In this document: positions 25,024 to 33,744 of the stretch, piece after piece
Layout: every line of letters begins with the position of its first letter
Position numbering within the stretch: the first letter of the stretch is position 1
Assembly: GCF_007066085.1 (NCBI RefSeq)
Contig: NZ_CP041405.1
Coordinates: 620,001 to 684,000, forward strand
Reading direction: 5' to 3'
Length of the DNA: 64,000 nucleotides
Source of the DNA: Paenibacillus thiaminolyticus
Lineage (GTDB): Bacteria; Bacillota; Bacilli; Paenibacillales; Paenibacillaceae
Notes under the pieces: generated by a model
Database searches by the model: none
The model's input: only the letters and a program-made list of their open reading frames with translations
Told to the model about the DNA's origin: nothing
Made by a program: the position numbers and the translations under genes

Positions 25024-26163
25024 TCATAATGGAACTTCTTGAACCAGAACCGACTTGTAACCAATCTTGGCGATGATCTCCGGCGTAATATAAAGCGCTC
25101 CTTCCTGCAGCAGGCTGTTGCCGCTGTTCAGCACGATCGACTTGCTTCCATTTGTCAGCTTGTACCGGTAATCGGGAGCCTTCGCCGGCAGCTTCGCAAT
25201 GCTCCAGCCGAGACTCTCCGCGAGCTCCTTCACCGGAATGCGCATCTGGCCCTGCTCCTCGAACGCGACAGGCACGCCGGCCTCCGCATCGTCAAGCTTC
25301 ACCGTATAAGCCGCGCGGACCTTCACTGGCAGCTTCTCGACCGGAATCGCATCCAGATCGAAGTCTTCCGGCAGATCGGCCGTCGCATCTCTCGCTTCCG
25401 CCGGCTCAGGCAAATATGTCTCCGCTTCCGCCCAATCCTTGATCGGCTTCGATTCGCCCGTGTTCAAGTTGTACAGGAACAGCGGCCGCTCTGGCTTGTT
25501 CTCGGAGTATACGATCAGGCCGGAATCCGGATGAATTCCCTTCAGATTGCCGAGCACCGCTCGTTCCGTCTTGCCGTTCGCCGGGTTATAGACGAGAATT
25601 TCTTCCTGCTTCGCCTGATCGCTGATGCGGCTGTATACAATGCGGTTGTCATGCAGCCAGGTGGCCTGCGCGTCTTGATTCGTCTGCAGCCACTCCTTCG
25701 TCGCGCCGGTTTTATTGTTTTTCAAGAGATAGCTGTATACCGGTTTTCTTCCGCCCTGTTCGCCGGTCACGGTATATTTGCGCTGATGCAGGCCCCATGC
25801 GCCGTTCGGCGAAGGCTCGAACCATTTGCCCTTCACCACTTCCTGATCATTCGGATCGAACGCATACTGCATGCCGCCTTCGACATTGTCCTGATATGTA
25901 GTCTCCAGCAGCGGCTCGTTCCGTTCCGGCGCCATATACATGCGGCGAATCTTCTCGTCCCATTGCTTCCATTGTCCATCCGTCGTCTTGACGACGACGC
26001 GCTGATCGAAGCCCTTGACGTCCGCACGCGTTACATTATAATAAATCGCTCCGGTATTCGGGTCCCGGAACGCTTCTTCCGCAGAATAGGTGCCGGCTGC
26101 CCCGGCGATCGTAGGGAGACTTAATCCGAGCAGAATTCCCCATGCCCATAGCGTTGCTTTCAT
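25024..26163 (-). CDS. Exported protein with C-terminal copper-amine-oxidase-N-like (stalk) domain
   Basis: A 379-residue protein with a Sec signal peptide (MKATLWAWGILLGLSLPTIAGAA, cleavage about 22-23). The middle (about 110-260) has beta-propeller-like repeats (RIVYSRISDQ, ILVYNPANGKTE, LFLYNLNTGESK). The last ~100 residues resemble the CuAO-N/stalk domain common in Paenibacillus surface proteins (MRIPVKELAESLGWSIA, LYITPEIIAKIGYKSV). AAAGGAG lies 10 bases before the ATG. Probably cell-surface associated; function unknown. Confidence 0.75.
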   Translation of the reverse strand: MKATLWAWGILLGLSLPTIAGAAGTYSAEEAFRDPNTGAIYYNVTRADVKGFDQRVVVKTTDGQWKQWDEKIRRMYMAPERNEPLLETTYQDNVEGGMQYAFDPNDQEVVKGKWFEPSPNGAWGLHQRKYTVTGEQGGRKPVYSYLLKNNKTGATKEWLQTNQDAQATWLHDNRIVYSRISDQAKQEEILVYNPANGKTERAVLGNLKGIHPDSGLIVYSENKPERPLFLYNLNTGESKPIKDWAEAETYLPEPAEARDATADLPEDFDLDAIPVEKLPVKVRAAYTVKLDDAEAGVPVAFEEQGQMRIPVKELAESLGWSIAKLPAKAPDYRYKLTNGSKSIVLNSGNSLLQEGALYITPEIIAKIGYKSVLVQEVPL

Positions 26164-26360
26164 TCAGCTTCAGCTCCTTTATGTACCATAGTACGAATTA
26201 CTTTCCGATCAGTTTCTGGTATTTTTTTATAAAAAGATGATAAACCACTTCCTATTTACCCTGCGCCGCCACGATAGAAACATCCGCCCTGACACAAGAG
26301 CAGCTTCTTCATGCGAGCGCATAGCTTCCCATCCAGGCGCACATAGCCTCCCGGTCATAT

Positions 26361-26386
26361 AAAAAGAGAGCCCTCACAGGCTCTCT
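26361..26386 (-). terminator. Rho-independent terminator of lrgAB
   Basis: On the minus strand AGAGAGCC pairs with GGCTCTCT around 6 bases and runs into TTTTATATG. Confidence 0.8.
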
Positions 26387-26423
26387 GCAATGTGAAGCGG
26401 TACGCGCTTCGGTCCTATTCGAA

Positions 26424-27113
26424 TTACAAAAATAAATAGAGCGGAATGAACAGTACCGATGTAATCAGACCGGCCAGCCCCATTGCCAGGCCGCTGAATG
26501 TGCCCTGCATCTCCGATTCAGCCAGGCTGCGCGAGGTGCCGAAGCCGTGTGCGGCCGTTCCCATCGCCAAGCCGAGCGAGACATTGTCCTTGATCCCCGT
26601 CCGCCGGAGGAACAGCATCCCGAACATGCTGCCGATGACGCCCGTGAAGACGGTGAAGACGGCAGACAGCTCAGGCATGCCGCCGAGCGCTCGCGAGATC
26701 TCCACAGCGATAGGAGAGCTGACCGACTTCGGAAGCATACTCAGCACGACGTCGCGCGCCCCATCGAGACTGACCATCAGCGCCGCCACGCTGACGACGC
26801 CGACGAGAGAGCCGCATGTAATCGAGAGCACGATCGCCTTGAACTGCCGCTTCACGATATGCCGGTGCTTGTAAATAGGAACCCCAAGCGCGACGGTGGC
26901 CGGCCCGAGAAGAAGCGACAGCATATCGGCGCCCACCTGATAATCGGTCAGCGGAATGCCGCCGATCCAGAGGAATCCGATTAGGACGACGGAACAGAAC
27001 AGAATCGGATGCACCCAGGATACCCGGGAGTGGATCAGCCGGGCCAGCGCATAGACGACGATCGTGGCGGCGATGCCGAACAACGGTTGCTGCGACCAGA
27101 TCACATCGGTCAT
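26424..27113 (-). CDS. lrgB: LrgB/CidB-family membrane protein
   Basis: Integral membrane partner of LrgA, in the holin/antiholin-like systems that influence murein hydrolase activity and export of small metabolites such as pyruvate. The 229 residues contain 6-7 predicted helices and the family motifs LLGPATVALGVPIYKH, KSVSSPIAVEIS and GTAAHGFGTSRSLAESEMQG. The ATG at 27113 overlaps the lrgA stop as ATGA and has GGAAGGAGG upstream; the longer frame to 27239 is the lrgA region read in another frame. Confidence 0.92.
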   Translation of the reverse strand: MTDVIWSQQPLFGIAATIVVYALARLIHSRVSWVHPILFCSVVLIGFLWIGGIPLTDYQVGADMLSLLLGPATVALGVPIYKHRHIVKRQFKAIVLSITCGSLVGVVSVAALMVSLDGARDVVLSMLPKSVSSPIAVEISRALGGMPELSAVFTVFTGVIGSMFGMLFLRRTGIKDNVSLGLAMGTAAHGFGTSRSLAESEMQGTFSGLAMGLAGLITSVLFIPLYLFL

Positions 27114-27484
27114 GCCGTCTCCTCCTTCCCATTCACTCGAACTTCCTGGCGGGTGGGCTTCTGCAGCTTCGCGGCGGTGAAGCCGGTCACCCACAGGACG
27201 AGCAGCGTACTGCCGACAATGCCTGCGGCAATGCTCCATCCATGCGATTCCAGCACGGGAAGGAAGGCGATGACACCTACGACATAAGGTATGAAGAATA
27301 AGAGCATATGGTCAAGCAGGAACTGGGCCGACTGCTCCACCCATTCAAGCTTCACCCAGCCGAAGCCGAGCGAGATCAAAAATAAGATGAGACCAATGAC
27401 GTTCCCCGGAAGCGGCAGATGAAGCAGCGCATGCAATCCGGTCCCCACAAGATGAAAACCAAGCAAAATCGCAAATCCAAGCAT
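27110..27484 (-). CDS. lrgA: LrgA/CidA-family holin-like protein
   Basis: A 124-residue protein with four predicted helices, first gene of the lrgAB pair. Typical CidA/LrgA motifs are LPLPGNVIGLILFL and the LLFFIPYVVGVI segment, ending in a short charged tail. GGGTGG lies 6-7 bases before the ATG. It is translationally coupled to lrgB and followed by a terminator. No LytSR-type regulator is adjacent. Confidence 0.92.
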   Translation of the reverse strand: MLGFAILLGFHLVGTGLHALLHLPLPGNVIGLILFLISLGFGWVKLEWVEQSAQFLLDHMLLFFIPYVVGVIAFLPVLESHGWSIAAGIVGSTLLVLWVTGFTAAKLQKPTRQEVRVNGKEETA

Positions 27485-27605
27485 ACAAAACCACCCTTAT
27501 TAAGTCTACCGATGATGTCTTTTCCTTACCATTGTAGCAAAGCAGCCCCGAACCGCCCAGAGGCAGATGCGGGTGGAAAGCGGCGTTGTAAGCGGTTTTC
27601 TCCAT

Positions 27606-27633
27606 AAAAAAAGACCGGGAGGCGCTCCCAGTC
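27606..27633. terminator. Rho-independent terminator of mprF
   Basis: GACCGGGAG pairs with CTCCCAGTC (one mismatch) around GCG; on the minus strand it is followed by seven Ts, 25 bases after the mprF stop. Confidence 0.82.
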
Positions 27634-27658
27634 CTTTTGAGTGATTTTCATAAAGGTT

Positions 27659-30238
27659 TCATTTCCTGATGCCGGACGGTCCCTTCCGCACCTGGCTAAG
27701 CGAGCGCGTGATGCGCCATATCGTCCAGTTCAACTGCCGCTGCTTCAGGAAAGCGATATACTGCGGCTCCCAGACGACCGGTCCGAACGCTTCCCACAAG
27801 GCGCGCTGCTGAGACAGCGGATACAGATCGCGAATGCGGCGGAATATCGCGGTCGCGGCCCGCTCGGACCAGAGACGCGGAGCCCGGTTCGTCTCCACAT
27901 GGGAGAGCGGGATGAGACCGGATACGAGCCGGACGCAGTGATGGCGCTGCCCCTGCCACAGCAGCAGATCGCGCAGTTGGCCGAGCGGCTCCTCATGTTC
28001 CGGACGCGCCACGCTGAATCGGGTGCGGATATCCTCGACGATCATCGCCTTCCCGGCCGGGTGAATGCGGTAGACGGCATATCCGATGCAGCGATCCGGT
28101 TCACCATGCAGCAGAAGCAGCCGCAGATCCGGGTCCTCGGTCGACAGCAGGCGCCGAAGCGAAGCCAGGTAGCCCGGCGGCACCGCCTCATACTGATGCT
28201 GGACGACATGCGTCAGCTCCCGGAGGCGCTGCCCATCCAGCGGCAGCGGCAGCAGCTCATGCGGCGCATGGGGCAGGCTGATGCGTGTACCGGGAATCTC
28301 GAGGCGCGCGCTCTCCCCCATCTTGAAAAAATCATTGCCGAAATCATGCAGCATCGGCATCTCTTCGACGCCGGCCTGCAGGAAGACGATATCGAGGCCG
28401 TAGCGATCCGCCTGCTCGTACAGGTCGGCGAGCGATAGCTGCATCGCTTCCGGATGACGACGGGACGGCGGACATCCGTATAGAATCGCTCTCCGGTTCC
28501 GGATCAGGAACGGAAGCGGAAGCTTGCCAGTGCTGGCATTGAAGACCCGCTTGCCGGGCAAGCGGCGGTACAGCCAGCCGTTCGGCCCCTGGAGGAGCGC
28601 ATCATCCTCCGGTATCCAAGCTCGCCCGAGCGGCTCCCGCTGATGGCGCTCGAAGGCGAAATACGCCATTGAATACAAAAGCAGCGCGGTCGCGATCCCC
28701 GTCAGCAGCGTCGTCGTAAATTCCGCATAGCTCAATGTCGAGCTCGCATACGCCGGCTCGAGATGGATCTCGCCGAGCAGATAGCCCATAAACGCATAGC
28801 TGAGCAGGAACAAGGTCATCAAGATGCTAGTGACAATGATCGTCGCCTTCGTGAGCGGGTAGCGGTAGCGGTTGAACTGTGAACGCAACAGCACGAGGAC
28901 AAGGAGCATTCCGACCAGCCACAACGTATGCCGAATCGTCGTCCCGAGCAGGAACGTCATTATCGTGCATAGGCCGAGCGACAGCAATGTCACGATATAG
29001 GCGCGGATCGTCCGTTCGAACAGCCCCTTGAGCATGAGCATAATCAAGAGGCTCGCCCCCAGCACGATTCCGTTCACCAGCGGGTAGAAATCTCCGTGAT
29101 CCCCGTAGATCAGCGGGAGCAAGAATGCGCTTCGCTCCCATTGCGGCACGGTGAGCGTGTAGAGCGTAAGAAAAAATGATGTCATGAACATCAGAATGAC
29201 GACCGACCAGGCGGACAGCGAATTCCACAGCGAGCGCTGGATGAACCAGATGATGCTTCCGGTTTCTATGTAGGAGCCGATCGTCGGATGATCCTCGAAT
29301 CGCTTGACCGCCACGCCGCCGAATTCGAAGGCGGCGAAGATCAGCCCCAAGGCAAAAGGAATGAAATAATAGACAATCCGGTACAACAGCAAGGCCGTAA
29401 AGACGGTGCTGTCGGCCACGCCAATCGCCTGGAGCCCGATGAGATAAGTAATATCGAAGGTCCCGAAGCCGCCGGGAACCATGCTGATCAGGCCGGCGAT
29501 CGCGCTGACCGTGAACACGCCGATCACCTCGGGATACGTAACCTCGCTGCCCAGCATGTACAAGATCAGATAAGCGACCGAGCCCGCTGCCAGCCATTCA
29601 GCGAACGACACGATCGTATAGCCCAATGTAATCTTCGCATTGGCATGCCGCCGCCCCTTCCATTGTGAGAAGAGGATATACGCCGGGAAGAACAGCGCCA
29701 CCCCGATCAAGGTGATCCAGAGCCATCCTTTGACGGCGAGCAGACTGAACGCGGGAAATACGCCGAACATTACGAGAATGCCGAGAATCGACAAGCCGCT
29801 AATCATCGACGGAGCCATCCAGGCGATCGCCAGCAGCAAGCGTCCTGCTTCTCCGACCGACTCACGATAGAGTATCGTCCGCACGCCGACCCCGGCAATG
29901 CCGCCGAAGCCGAAGATGCCGTTGAACGTATTGGCGATCCAGGAAACGCGGAACACTCTTCCCCAACGGAACGGTACCCGGATGGAGCGCAGCAGCAGCA
30001 CATCATAGAAAAACATGCAGGAAACGGCCAAGCCGCCAGCAACAATTAATCCCGTAAAATAATCACCGGACAACAAACGGATCGCATGCAGCGATTTTTT
30101 GATCGAGAAATGCGCCAATTCCTTTTTACCCTGGAAAATAACAAAAACAATAACGGCGATCGGGAACACTATTTTAATGAAATGCATCAGTCTTTTATTC
30201 CGAAGCAAGGCTTGCGCGCGCAGCTTGATCGAATTCAT
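27659..30238 (-). CDS. mprF: Bifunctional lysylphosphatidylglycerol synthase/flippase
   Basis: Transfers lysine (or alanine) from aminoacyl-tRNA to phosphatidylglycerol and flips the product to the outer leaflet, lowering the net negative charge and protecting from cationic peptides and daptomycin. The N-terminal half is a multi-helix flippase (about residues 1-520, e.g. WIANTFNGIFGFGGIAGVGVRT, SMVPGGFGTFDITYLIGLQAIG) and the C-terminal half is the GNAT-like synthase (PNGWLYRRLPGKRVFNASTGKL, VMLHDFGNDFFKMGESA-like segment). The 859-residue length is typical. GGGAGGAGG lies 6 bases before the ATG. A dif-like site sits in its leader. Confidence 0.95.
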   Translation of the reverse strand: MNSIKLRAQALLRNKRLMHFIKIVFPIAVIVFVIFQGKKELAHFSIKKSLHAIRLLSGDYFTGLIVAGGLAVSCMFFYDVLLLRSIRVPFRWGRVFRVSWIANTFNGIFGFGGIAGVGVRTILYRESVGEAGRLLLAIAWMAPSMISGLSILGILVMFGVFPAFSLLAVKGWLWITLIGVALFFPAYILFSQWKGRRHANAKITLGYTIVSFAEWLAAGSVAYLILYMLGSEVTYPEVIGVFTVSAIAGLISMVPGGFGTFDITYLIGLQAIGVADSTVFTALLLYRIVYYFIPFALGLIFAAFEFGGVAVKRFEDHPTIGSYIETGSIIWFIQRSLWNSLSAWSVVILMFMTSFFLTLYTLTVPQWERSAFLLPLIYGDHGDFYPLVNGIVLGASLLIMLMLKGLFERTIRAYIVTLLSLGLCTIMTFLLGTTIRHTLWLVGMLLVLVLLRSQFNRYRYPLTKATIIVTSILMTLFLLSYAFMGYLLGEIHLEPAYASSTLSYAEFTTTLLTGIATALLLYSMAYFAFERHQREPLGRAWIPEDDALLQGPNGWLYRRLPGKRVFNASTGKLPLPFLIRNRRAILYGCPPSRRHPEAMQLSLADLYEQADRYGLDIVFLQAGVEEMPMLHDFGNDFFKMGESARLEIPGTRISLPHAPHELLPLPLDGQRLRELTHVVQHQYEAVPPGYLASLRRLLSTEDPDLRLLLLHGEPDRCIGYAVYRIHPAGKAMIVEDIRTRFSVARPEHEEPLGQLRDLLLWQGQRHHCVRLVSGLIPLSHVETNRAPRLWSERAATAIFRRIRDLYPLSQQRALWEAFGPVVWEPQYIAFLKQRQLNWTIWRITRSLSQVRKGPSGIRK

Positions 30239-30260
30239 CGTGTTCCTCCTCCCGGATAAT

Positions 30261-30288
30261 AGTTTACATAATATACATTATGTTTATC
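30261..30288. repeat. dif-like site 3 (11-6-11 layout)
   Basis: Left arm AGTTTACATAA, identical to the XerD half-site of Bacillus dif read on the other strand; centre TATACA; right arm TTATGTTTATC. It lies 23 bases upstream of mprF and 51 bases past the stop of the tyrosine recombinase gene. Confidence 0.6.
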
Positions 30289-30338
30289 ATTAGATGCGAA
30301 GGCAGAATCCGGTGCGGAGCGTTCCATTTCTCTGTTCC

Positions 30339-31307
30339 TTATCCATTATTTCCATCATGCTCGATTTCAGTTCCCTTCATTCTTATATAAGGAAGCAATC
30401 GCTCGACCGCTTCTTGCTTCTGCTTGTCAGATACATGCGTGTAGACGGTCGTCGTCTGAATCGAGGCATGTCCGAGCATATCCTGCACGGTACGGATATC
30501 CGCGCCGCTTCGCAGCAGCAAGGTCGCGAACGAGTGGCGCAGCTTGTGGCAGGAATAGGATCGTCCGCGCCCCGGTGTTATGACGCCCTCTTCCGCAGCC
30601 AATCCTTCGAACGCCTGCTCGGCGATATATTGAATGTTGCGGATGGACAGGCGGCGTCCTTTTTGCGAGATGAACAGCGCTTCCTCGCCCGCTCGCCACG
30701 GCGACAACCGCTCTTCCATAGCGAGTTGAAGCTGCTCCGCAACCGCCGCCGGAAGCGGGACGGTCCGCCATTTGCGCCCCTTCCCGAGCACCTCCAGTGT
30801 GTGCCGCTCCGGATGATAATCGCCCACATTCAGCCGATGCACCTCCCCTACCCGCAGGCCGGCATAGGCCATCAGCATTAAAATAGCGAGATTCCGGTTA
30901 TAATATTTGCCCCCTGCATGCGTCAGCACCGTCTGCAACTGCTCCGGCTCCAAATAGACGGGAGCCCGGTTCATTTCCGTCTTCGACTTCTTCACGCCGA
31001 GCGCAGGATTGACGCTTGTCCATTCCAGTTCGTTCAGCGCCCGGTAGAAGCTGGTCAGCGCGCAATGCTTGCGGTTCCGGGTCGCATCGCTGACGCCGGA
31101 AGCCTTAACCTGCGCGAAGAAGGCCAGCACCTGCATCTTCGTCACTTCCTCGACGGGCTTGCCGTTCAGCGTACGCAGGAACTGCCTCACATCGCCTATG
31201 TAATTGCGCTGTGTGTATTCGGTATACCCCGCATTGGCCATCCATAAGCGGAATCCTTCGAGCGGCTCTTCATACAGCGCGGTTAACTCATGACGGGTCA
31301 GATTCAT
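30339..31307 (-). CDS. Tyrosine recombinase (XerC/XerD-like integrase)
   Basis: Stand-alone site-specific recombinase of about 322 residues. The N-terminal SAM-like core-binding domain (about 15-100) precedes the catalytic domain with R in MAYAGLRVGEVHRL, H-x-x-R in CHKLRHSFATLLLRSG, H in MLGHASIQTTTVYTHV and the nucleophile Tyr in TVYTHV. ATG 31307 is chosen; AAAGGAG is 12 bases upstream, and a TTG at 31313 with ideal spacing is possible. The frame to 31334 lacks a site. There is no excisionase or prophage gene beside it. It is flanked by a dif-like site and by a palindrome on its promoter. Confidence 0.9.
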   Translation of the reverse strand: MNLTRHELTALYEEPLEGFRLWMANAGYTEYTQRNYIGDVRQFLRTLNGKPVEEVTKMQVLAFFAQVKASGVSDATRNRKHCALTSFYRALNELEWTSVNPALGVKKSKTEMNRAPVYLEPEQLQTVLTHAGGKYYNRNLAILMLMAYAGLRVGEVHRLNVGDYHPERHTLEVLGKGRKWRTVPLPAAVAEQLQLAMEERLSPWRAGEEALFISQKGRRLSIRNIQYIAEQAFEGLAAEEGVITPGRGRSYSCHKLRHSFATLLLRSGADIRTVQDMLGHASIQTTTVYTHVSDKQKQEAVERLLPYIRMKGTEIEHDGNNG

Positions 31308-31350
31308 TGCCAATCTATACTCCTTTATCGTCATTCCGCAGCGCCAAAAT

Positions 31351-31380
31351 AACTGCGTATAATGAATATTATACGCAGTT
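31351..31380. promoter_or_regulatory. Perfect-arm palindrome on the recombinase promoter
   Basis: Arms AACTGCGTATAAT and ATTATACGCAGTT are perfect inverted repeats around GAAT. Read as 11-6-11 it has arms ACTGCGTATAA and TTATACGCAGT. On the minus strand it contains the TATAAT -10 of the recombinase promoter (TTGCGC-N18-TATAAT), so binding there would regulate or be coupled to recombinase synthesis. Confidence 0.65.
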
Positions 31381-31589
31381 TCTGTTCAGAAGCGCAAACT
31401 TCGACAAGCAAAGACAAAGGATCACGAACTTTCGGGGTCGATTATTCCTTTTTTTATAAAGATCCTATATTTCTTGCCGTGACGTAATAAATGAACAATT
31501 ATAGATGCTGATGCGTATGCGATTGTTATCTTTTTCTAATTATTGTGACACACTACTATATAACGCCGGTTACTAACAAGGAGGTCACT

Positions 31590-32126
31590 ATGAAAAAAAT
31601 TGCGTTCGTATGTATGTTGGGTAGCGCGCTTATCATAAGCGCCTGCAGCTTCCAAGCGGCAGCCGCCGACGACAATTCGCCCGCTGCAGACGTAAAAATC
31701 ATTAACACCAAAGGCGAGCAAATCGGAATGGCTAAGCTTATGCAAATCGGGGATAAGGTGCAGGTTACCATCAAGGCGCACAAGCTGCCGCCGGGTCTCC
31801 ATGGCTTTCACTTCCATTCCGCGGGCCGATGCGATCCGCCGGATTTCAAGACAGCCGAGGCTCATTTCAATCCGCATGATAAGCAGCACGGCTTCGACAA
31901 TCCGAAGGGCTTCCATGCCGGCGATCTGCCGAACCTCGACGTGGACGCGGACGGCAAGGTTGAAGTGACCATGTCAACCACGGCCGTTACGCTGGAGAAG
32001 GGCAAGCCCAATTCGCTTATACGTCCTGGTGGCACAGCCTTAATCATCCATACGCAACCGGATGACTATGTTACCGACCCGACCGGCAACTCGGGCGACC
32101 GCATCGCCTGCGGAGCCATTAATTAG
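31590..32126 (+). CDS. sodC: Cu/Zn superoxide dismutase, lipoprotein
   Basis: Extracytoplasmic Cu/Zn-SOD. From the ATG at 31590 (AAGGAGG 6 bases upstream; the frame from 31545 lacks a site) the protein begins with a lipoprotein signal, MKKIAFVCMLGSALIISAC, lipidated Cys at 19. All expected ligands are visible: GFHFHSAGRC (two Cu His), AHFNPHDKQHG (bridging and Zn His), FHAGDLPN (Zn His and Asp) and IIHTQPDD (Cu His), and the active-site Arg is in GDRIACGAI. This contrasts with Bacillus YojM, which is reported to have lost Cu ligands, so this enzyme should be active. A hairpin follows. Confidence 0.92.
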   Translation: MKKIAFVCMLGSALIISACSFQAAAADDNSPAADVKIINTKGEQIGMAKLMQIGDKVQVTIKAHKLPPGLHGFHFHSAGRCDPPDFKTAEAHFNPHDKQHGFDNPKGFHAGDLPNLDVDADGKVEVTMSTTAVTLEKGKPNSLIRPGGTALIIHTQPDDYVTDPTGNSGDRIACGAIN

Positions 32127-32150
32127 CGAGTCCGATACCCGTCACACCGC

Positions 32151-32178
32151 GAAGGCGCATCCTCGACGATGCGCCTTC
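32151..32178 (+). terminator. Hairpin after sodC
   Basis: GAAGGCGCATC and GATGCGCCTTC pair perfectly around CTCGAC; the tail CGTGCTGCTT is not strongly T-rich. Confidence 0.65.
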
Positions 32179-32344
32179 CGTGCTGCTTGCCTCTCTGCTC
32201 TAGTAGCGGCGAGTCTGTCCTATCCTTTTCCACAGTTCCTCCTTCCTTTCAGAAATAACACTTCAGCGAGCGCAAGCGGGACATTGCCGGATCCATGTCT
32301 TCAGGCTGCGTTTTCTTGGGCTGCCGTCCGGCGCAGCTTGCATC

Positions 32345-32398
32345 TTTAGAAATCATTCAGAATTTCTTCAGAGGGATCTTACTTCTGTCGGATACGAT
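32345..32398 (+). promoter_or_regulatory. Direct-repeat activator site and promoter of the PAP2 operon
   Basis: Three TTYAGA half-sites start at 32345, 32356 and 32367, an 11-bp period typical of OmpR-type response regulators. TACGAT (about 32393-32398) can act as -10, placing the repeats over and above the -35. The same TTTAGAATTTC unit occurs upstream of the response-regulator gene at 57812. The rest of the 32179-32527 gap holds a small CCCCG/CGGGG hairpin near 32478. Confidence 0.45.
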
Positions 32399-32527
32399 AA
32401 GAGCATCAGGAAGTGAGGCAGAGTACGGCCGGACTCGCCTCCCCTTCCTTCATTAGGGAAAGCTTGGATGATCCCCGCTTATTCGGGGAAGATTAGGATA
32501 TATCATACAAGTTAGGAAGGGATTGTT

Positions 32528-33175
32528 ATGAGACAGAAGATAACTTGGACCCAATACAGGCCCTTGCTCTGGATGCTGGCCATCCCCGTTTTGAATATTT
32601 TCTACGGAATTCAGAACCGGCCCGGTCCGCAAACCTATTCTCTATCTACCAGTTGGGATGAACACATTCCTTTTGTCCCGGAATTCATCGTTCCTTACAT
32701 CGTTTGGTATCCCTTTATCGTGCTAACGATGATTTTTCTGTTCCGCAGACGGCCCTCTGTCTATTATCGAACACTGCTGGCGCTATGTCTTGGACTTGTC
32801 ATTTGCTATATGATCTACTTTTTCTTTCAGACTACGGTTGCGCGTCCAGACATTGAAGGCTCGGGATTGTTCGATACGTTAGTGAGGATCATTTATTGGA
32901 CGGATATGCCGTACAACTGTTTTCCCAGCATTCACGTTTTGACGAGCTGTCTCATGCACAGAAGCTCATTTGTGTTCCGGGCGAGGACGCGCCATTTCAT
33001 CCGCTTCACCGCCGCGGCCATAATATTGTCAACGCTTTTTGTGAAGCAGCATGTGATAGCTGATCTGCTCGCCGGCTGGCTCGTCGCCGTCTTCACGTAC
33101 TGGATCGCCGGAGGCATCCTCGCCTCATGGGCGAACCGCAAATTACTCAATAAAAGGAGACAAGAGCAAGCATGA
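32528..33175 (+). CDS. PAP2-superfamily membrane phosphatase/phosphotransferase
   Basis: A 215-residue protein with 5-6 transmembrane helices. The PAP2 acid-phosphatase motifs are NCFPSIHVLTS (motif 2, catalytic His) and KQHVIADLLAGW (motif 3, catalytic His). The arrangement matches the inositolphosphotransferase Aur1/Ipt1-type PAP2 group. GGAAGG lies 9 bases before the ATG. First gene of a three-gene operon with overlapping stops and starts; likely acts on a lipid phosphate at the membrane. Confidence 0.87.
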   Translation: MRQKITWTQYRPLLWMLAIPVLNIFYGIQNRPGPQTYSLSTSWDEHIPFVPEFIVPYIVWYPFIVLTMIFLFRRRPSVYYRTLLALCLGLVICYMIYFFFQTTVARPDIEGSGLFDTLVRIIYWTDMPYNCFPSIHVLTSCLMHRSSFVFRARTRHFIRFTAAAIILSTLFVKQHVIADLLAGWLVAVFTYWIAGGILASWANRKLLNKRRQEQA

Positions 33176-33744
33176 TACACGAAAAACAGTTATTTTTGCA
33201 AAAATTCATTCATCAGCCAAAACAAATCGGCAGCATTATTCCAAGCTCAGTGCTGCTCGCCCGCAGCATGACCGCTGCAATTCCATGGGAGCAGGTGCGG
33301 TATGCAGCGGAGCTGGGAGCCGGCACAGGGGCCATTACGGCTCGTATCCAGCAGGTTGCGGCTCCTTCCGCGAAGGTGTTTTTATTCGAGCAGGATCAGA
33401 TTATGCGTGATCTTCTGACCAGCAGCTATCCCGATTTTTTATGCTATCCGAGCGCGGAAGAGATACTGACGGTTATCCGCACGCATGGTGTCTCTCATCT
33501 GGACTGCATTTTGAGCGGCCTGCCCTTTTTCAATTTCCCGCAGACGGTGCGCGATCAGATCCTCAGCCAGATCGAGGCCTCGCTAGCGCCTGGAGGATGG
33601 TTCGTCGCCTTTCAATATTCGCTTCAGATGAAAAAGCAGTTGGCTGCCCGCTTCGACATCGAAGATATTAAGTTCGTTCTGCTTAACCTGCCCCCTGCCT
33701 TCGTATATGTGTGCCGAACAAAGGGCAATCTCCATGAATGCTGA
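33172..33744 (+). CDS. SAM-dependent methyltransferase, phospholipid-methyltransferase-like
   Basis: A 190-residue class I methyltransferase with motif I AAELGAGTGAIT, acidic motif II FLFEQD and motif IV LDCILSGLPFFNFP, a pattern shared by PmtA-type phosphatidylethanolamine N-methyltransferases and rRNA adenine dimethylases; the N-terminus HQPKQIGSIIPSSVLLARSM is typical of the PmtA-like group. It overlaps the PAP2 gene as ATGA and overlaps the DedA gene by 11 bases. With membrane neighbours on both sides a lipid substrate is the best guess (inference). Confidence 0.83.
   Translation: MIHEKQLFLQKFIHQPKQIGSIIPSSVLLARSMTAAIPWEQVRYAAELGAGTGAITARIQQVAAPSAKVFLFEQDQIMRDLLTSSYPDFLCYPSAEEILTVIRTHGVSHLDCILSGLPFFNFPQTVRDQILSQIEASLAPGGWFVAFQYSLQMKKQLAARFDIEDIKFVLLNLPPAFVYVCRTKGNLHEC

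Noticed and set aside
25039..26124. 361-codon frame opposite the exported stalk-domain protein
   Set aside because: Low-complexity Arg/Leu-rich antisense frame; the minus-strand gene has a signal peptide, binding site and terminator.
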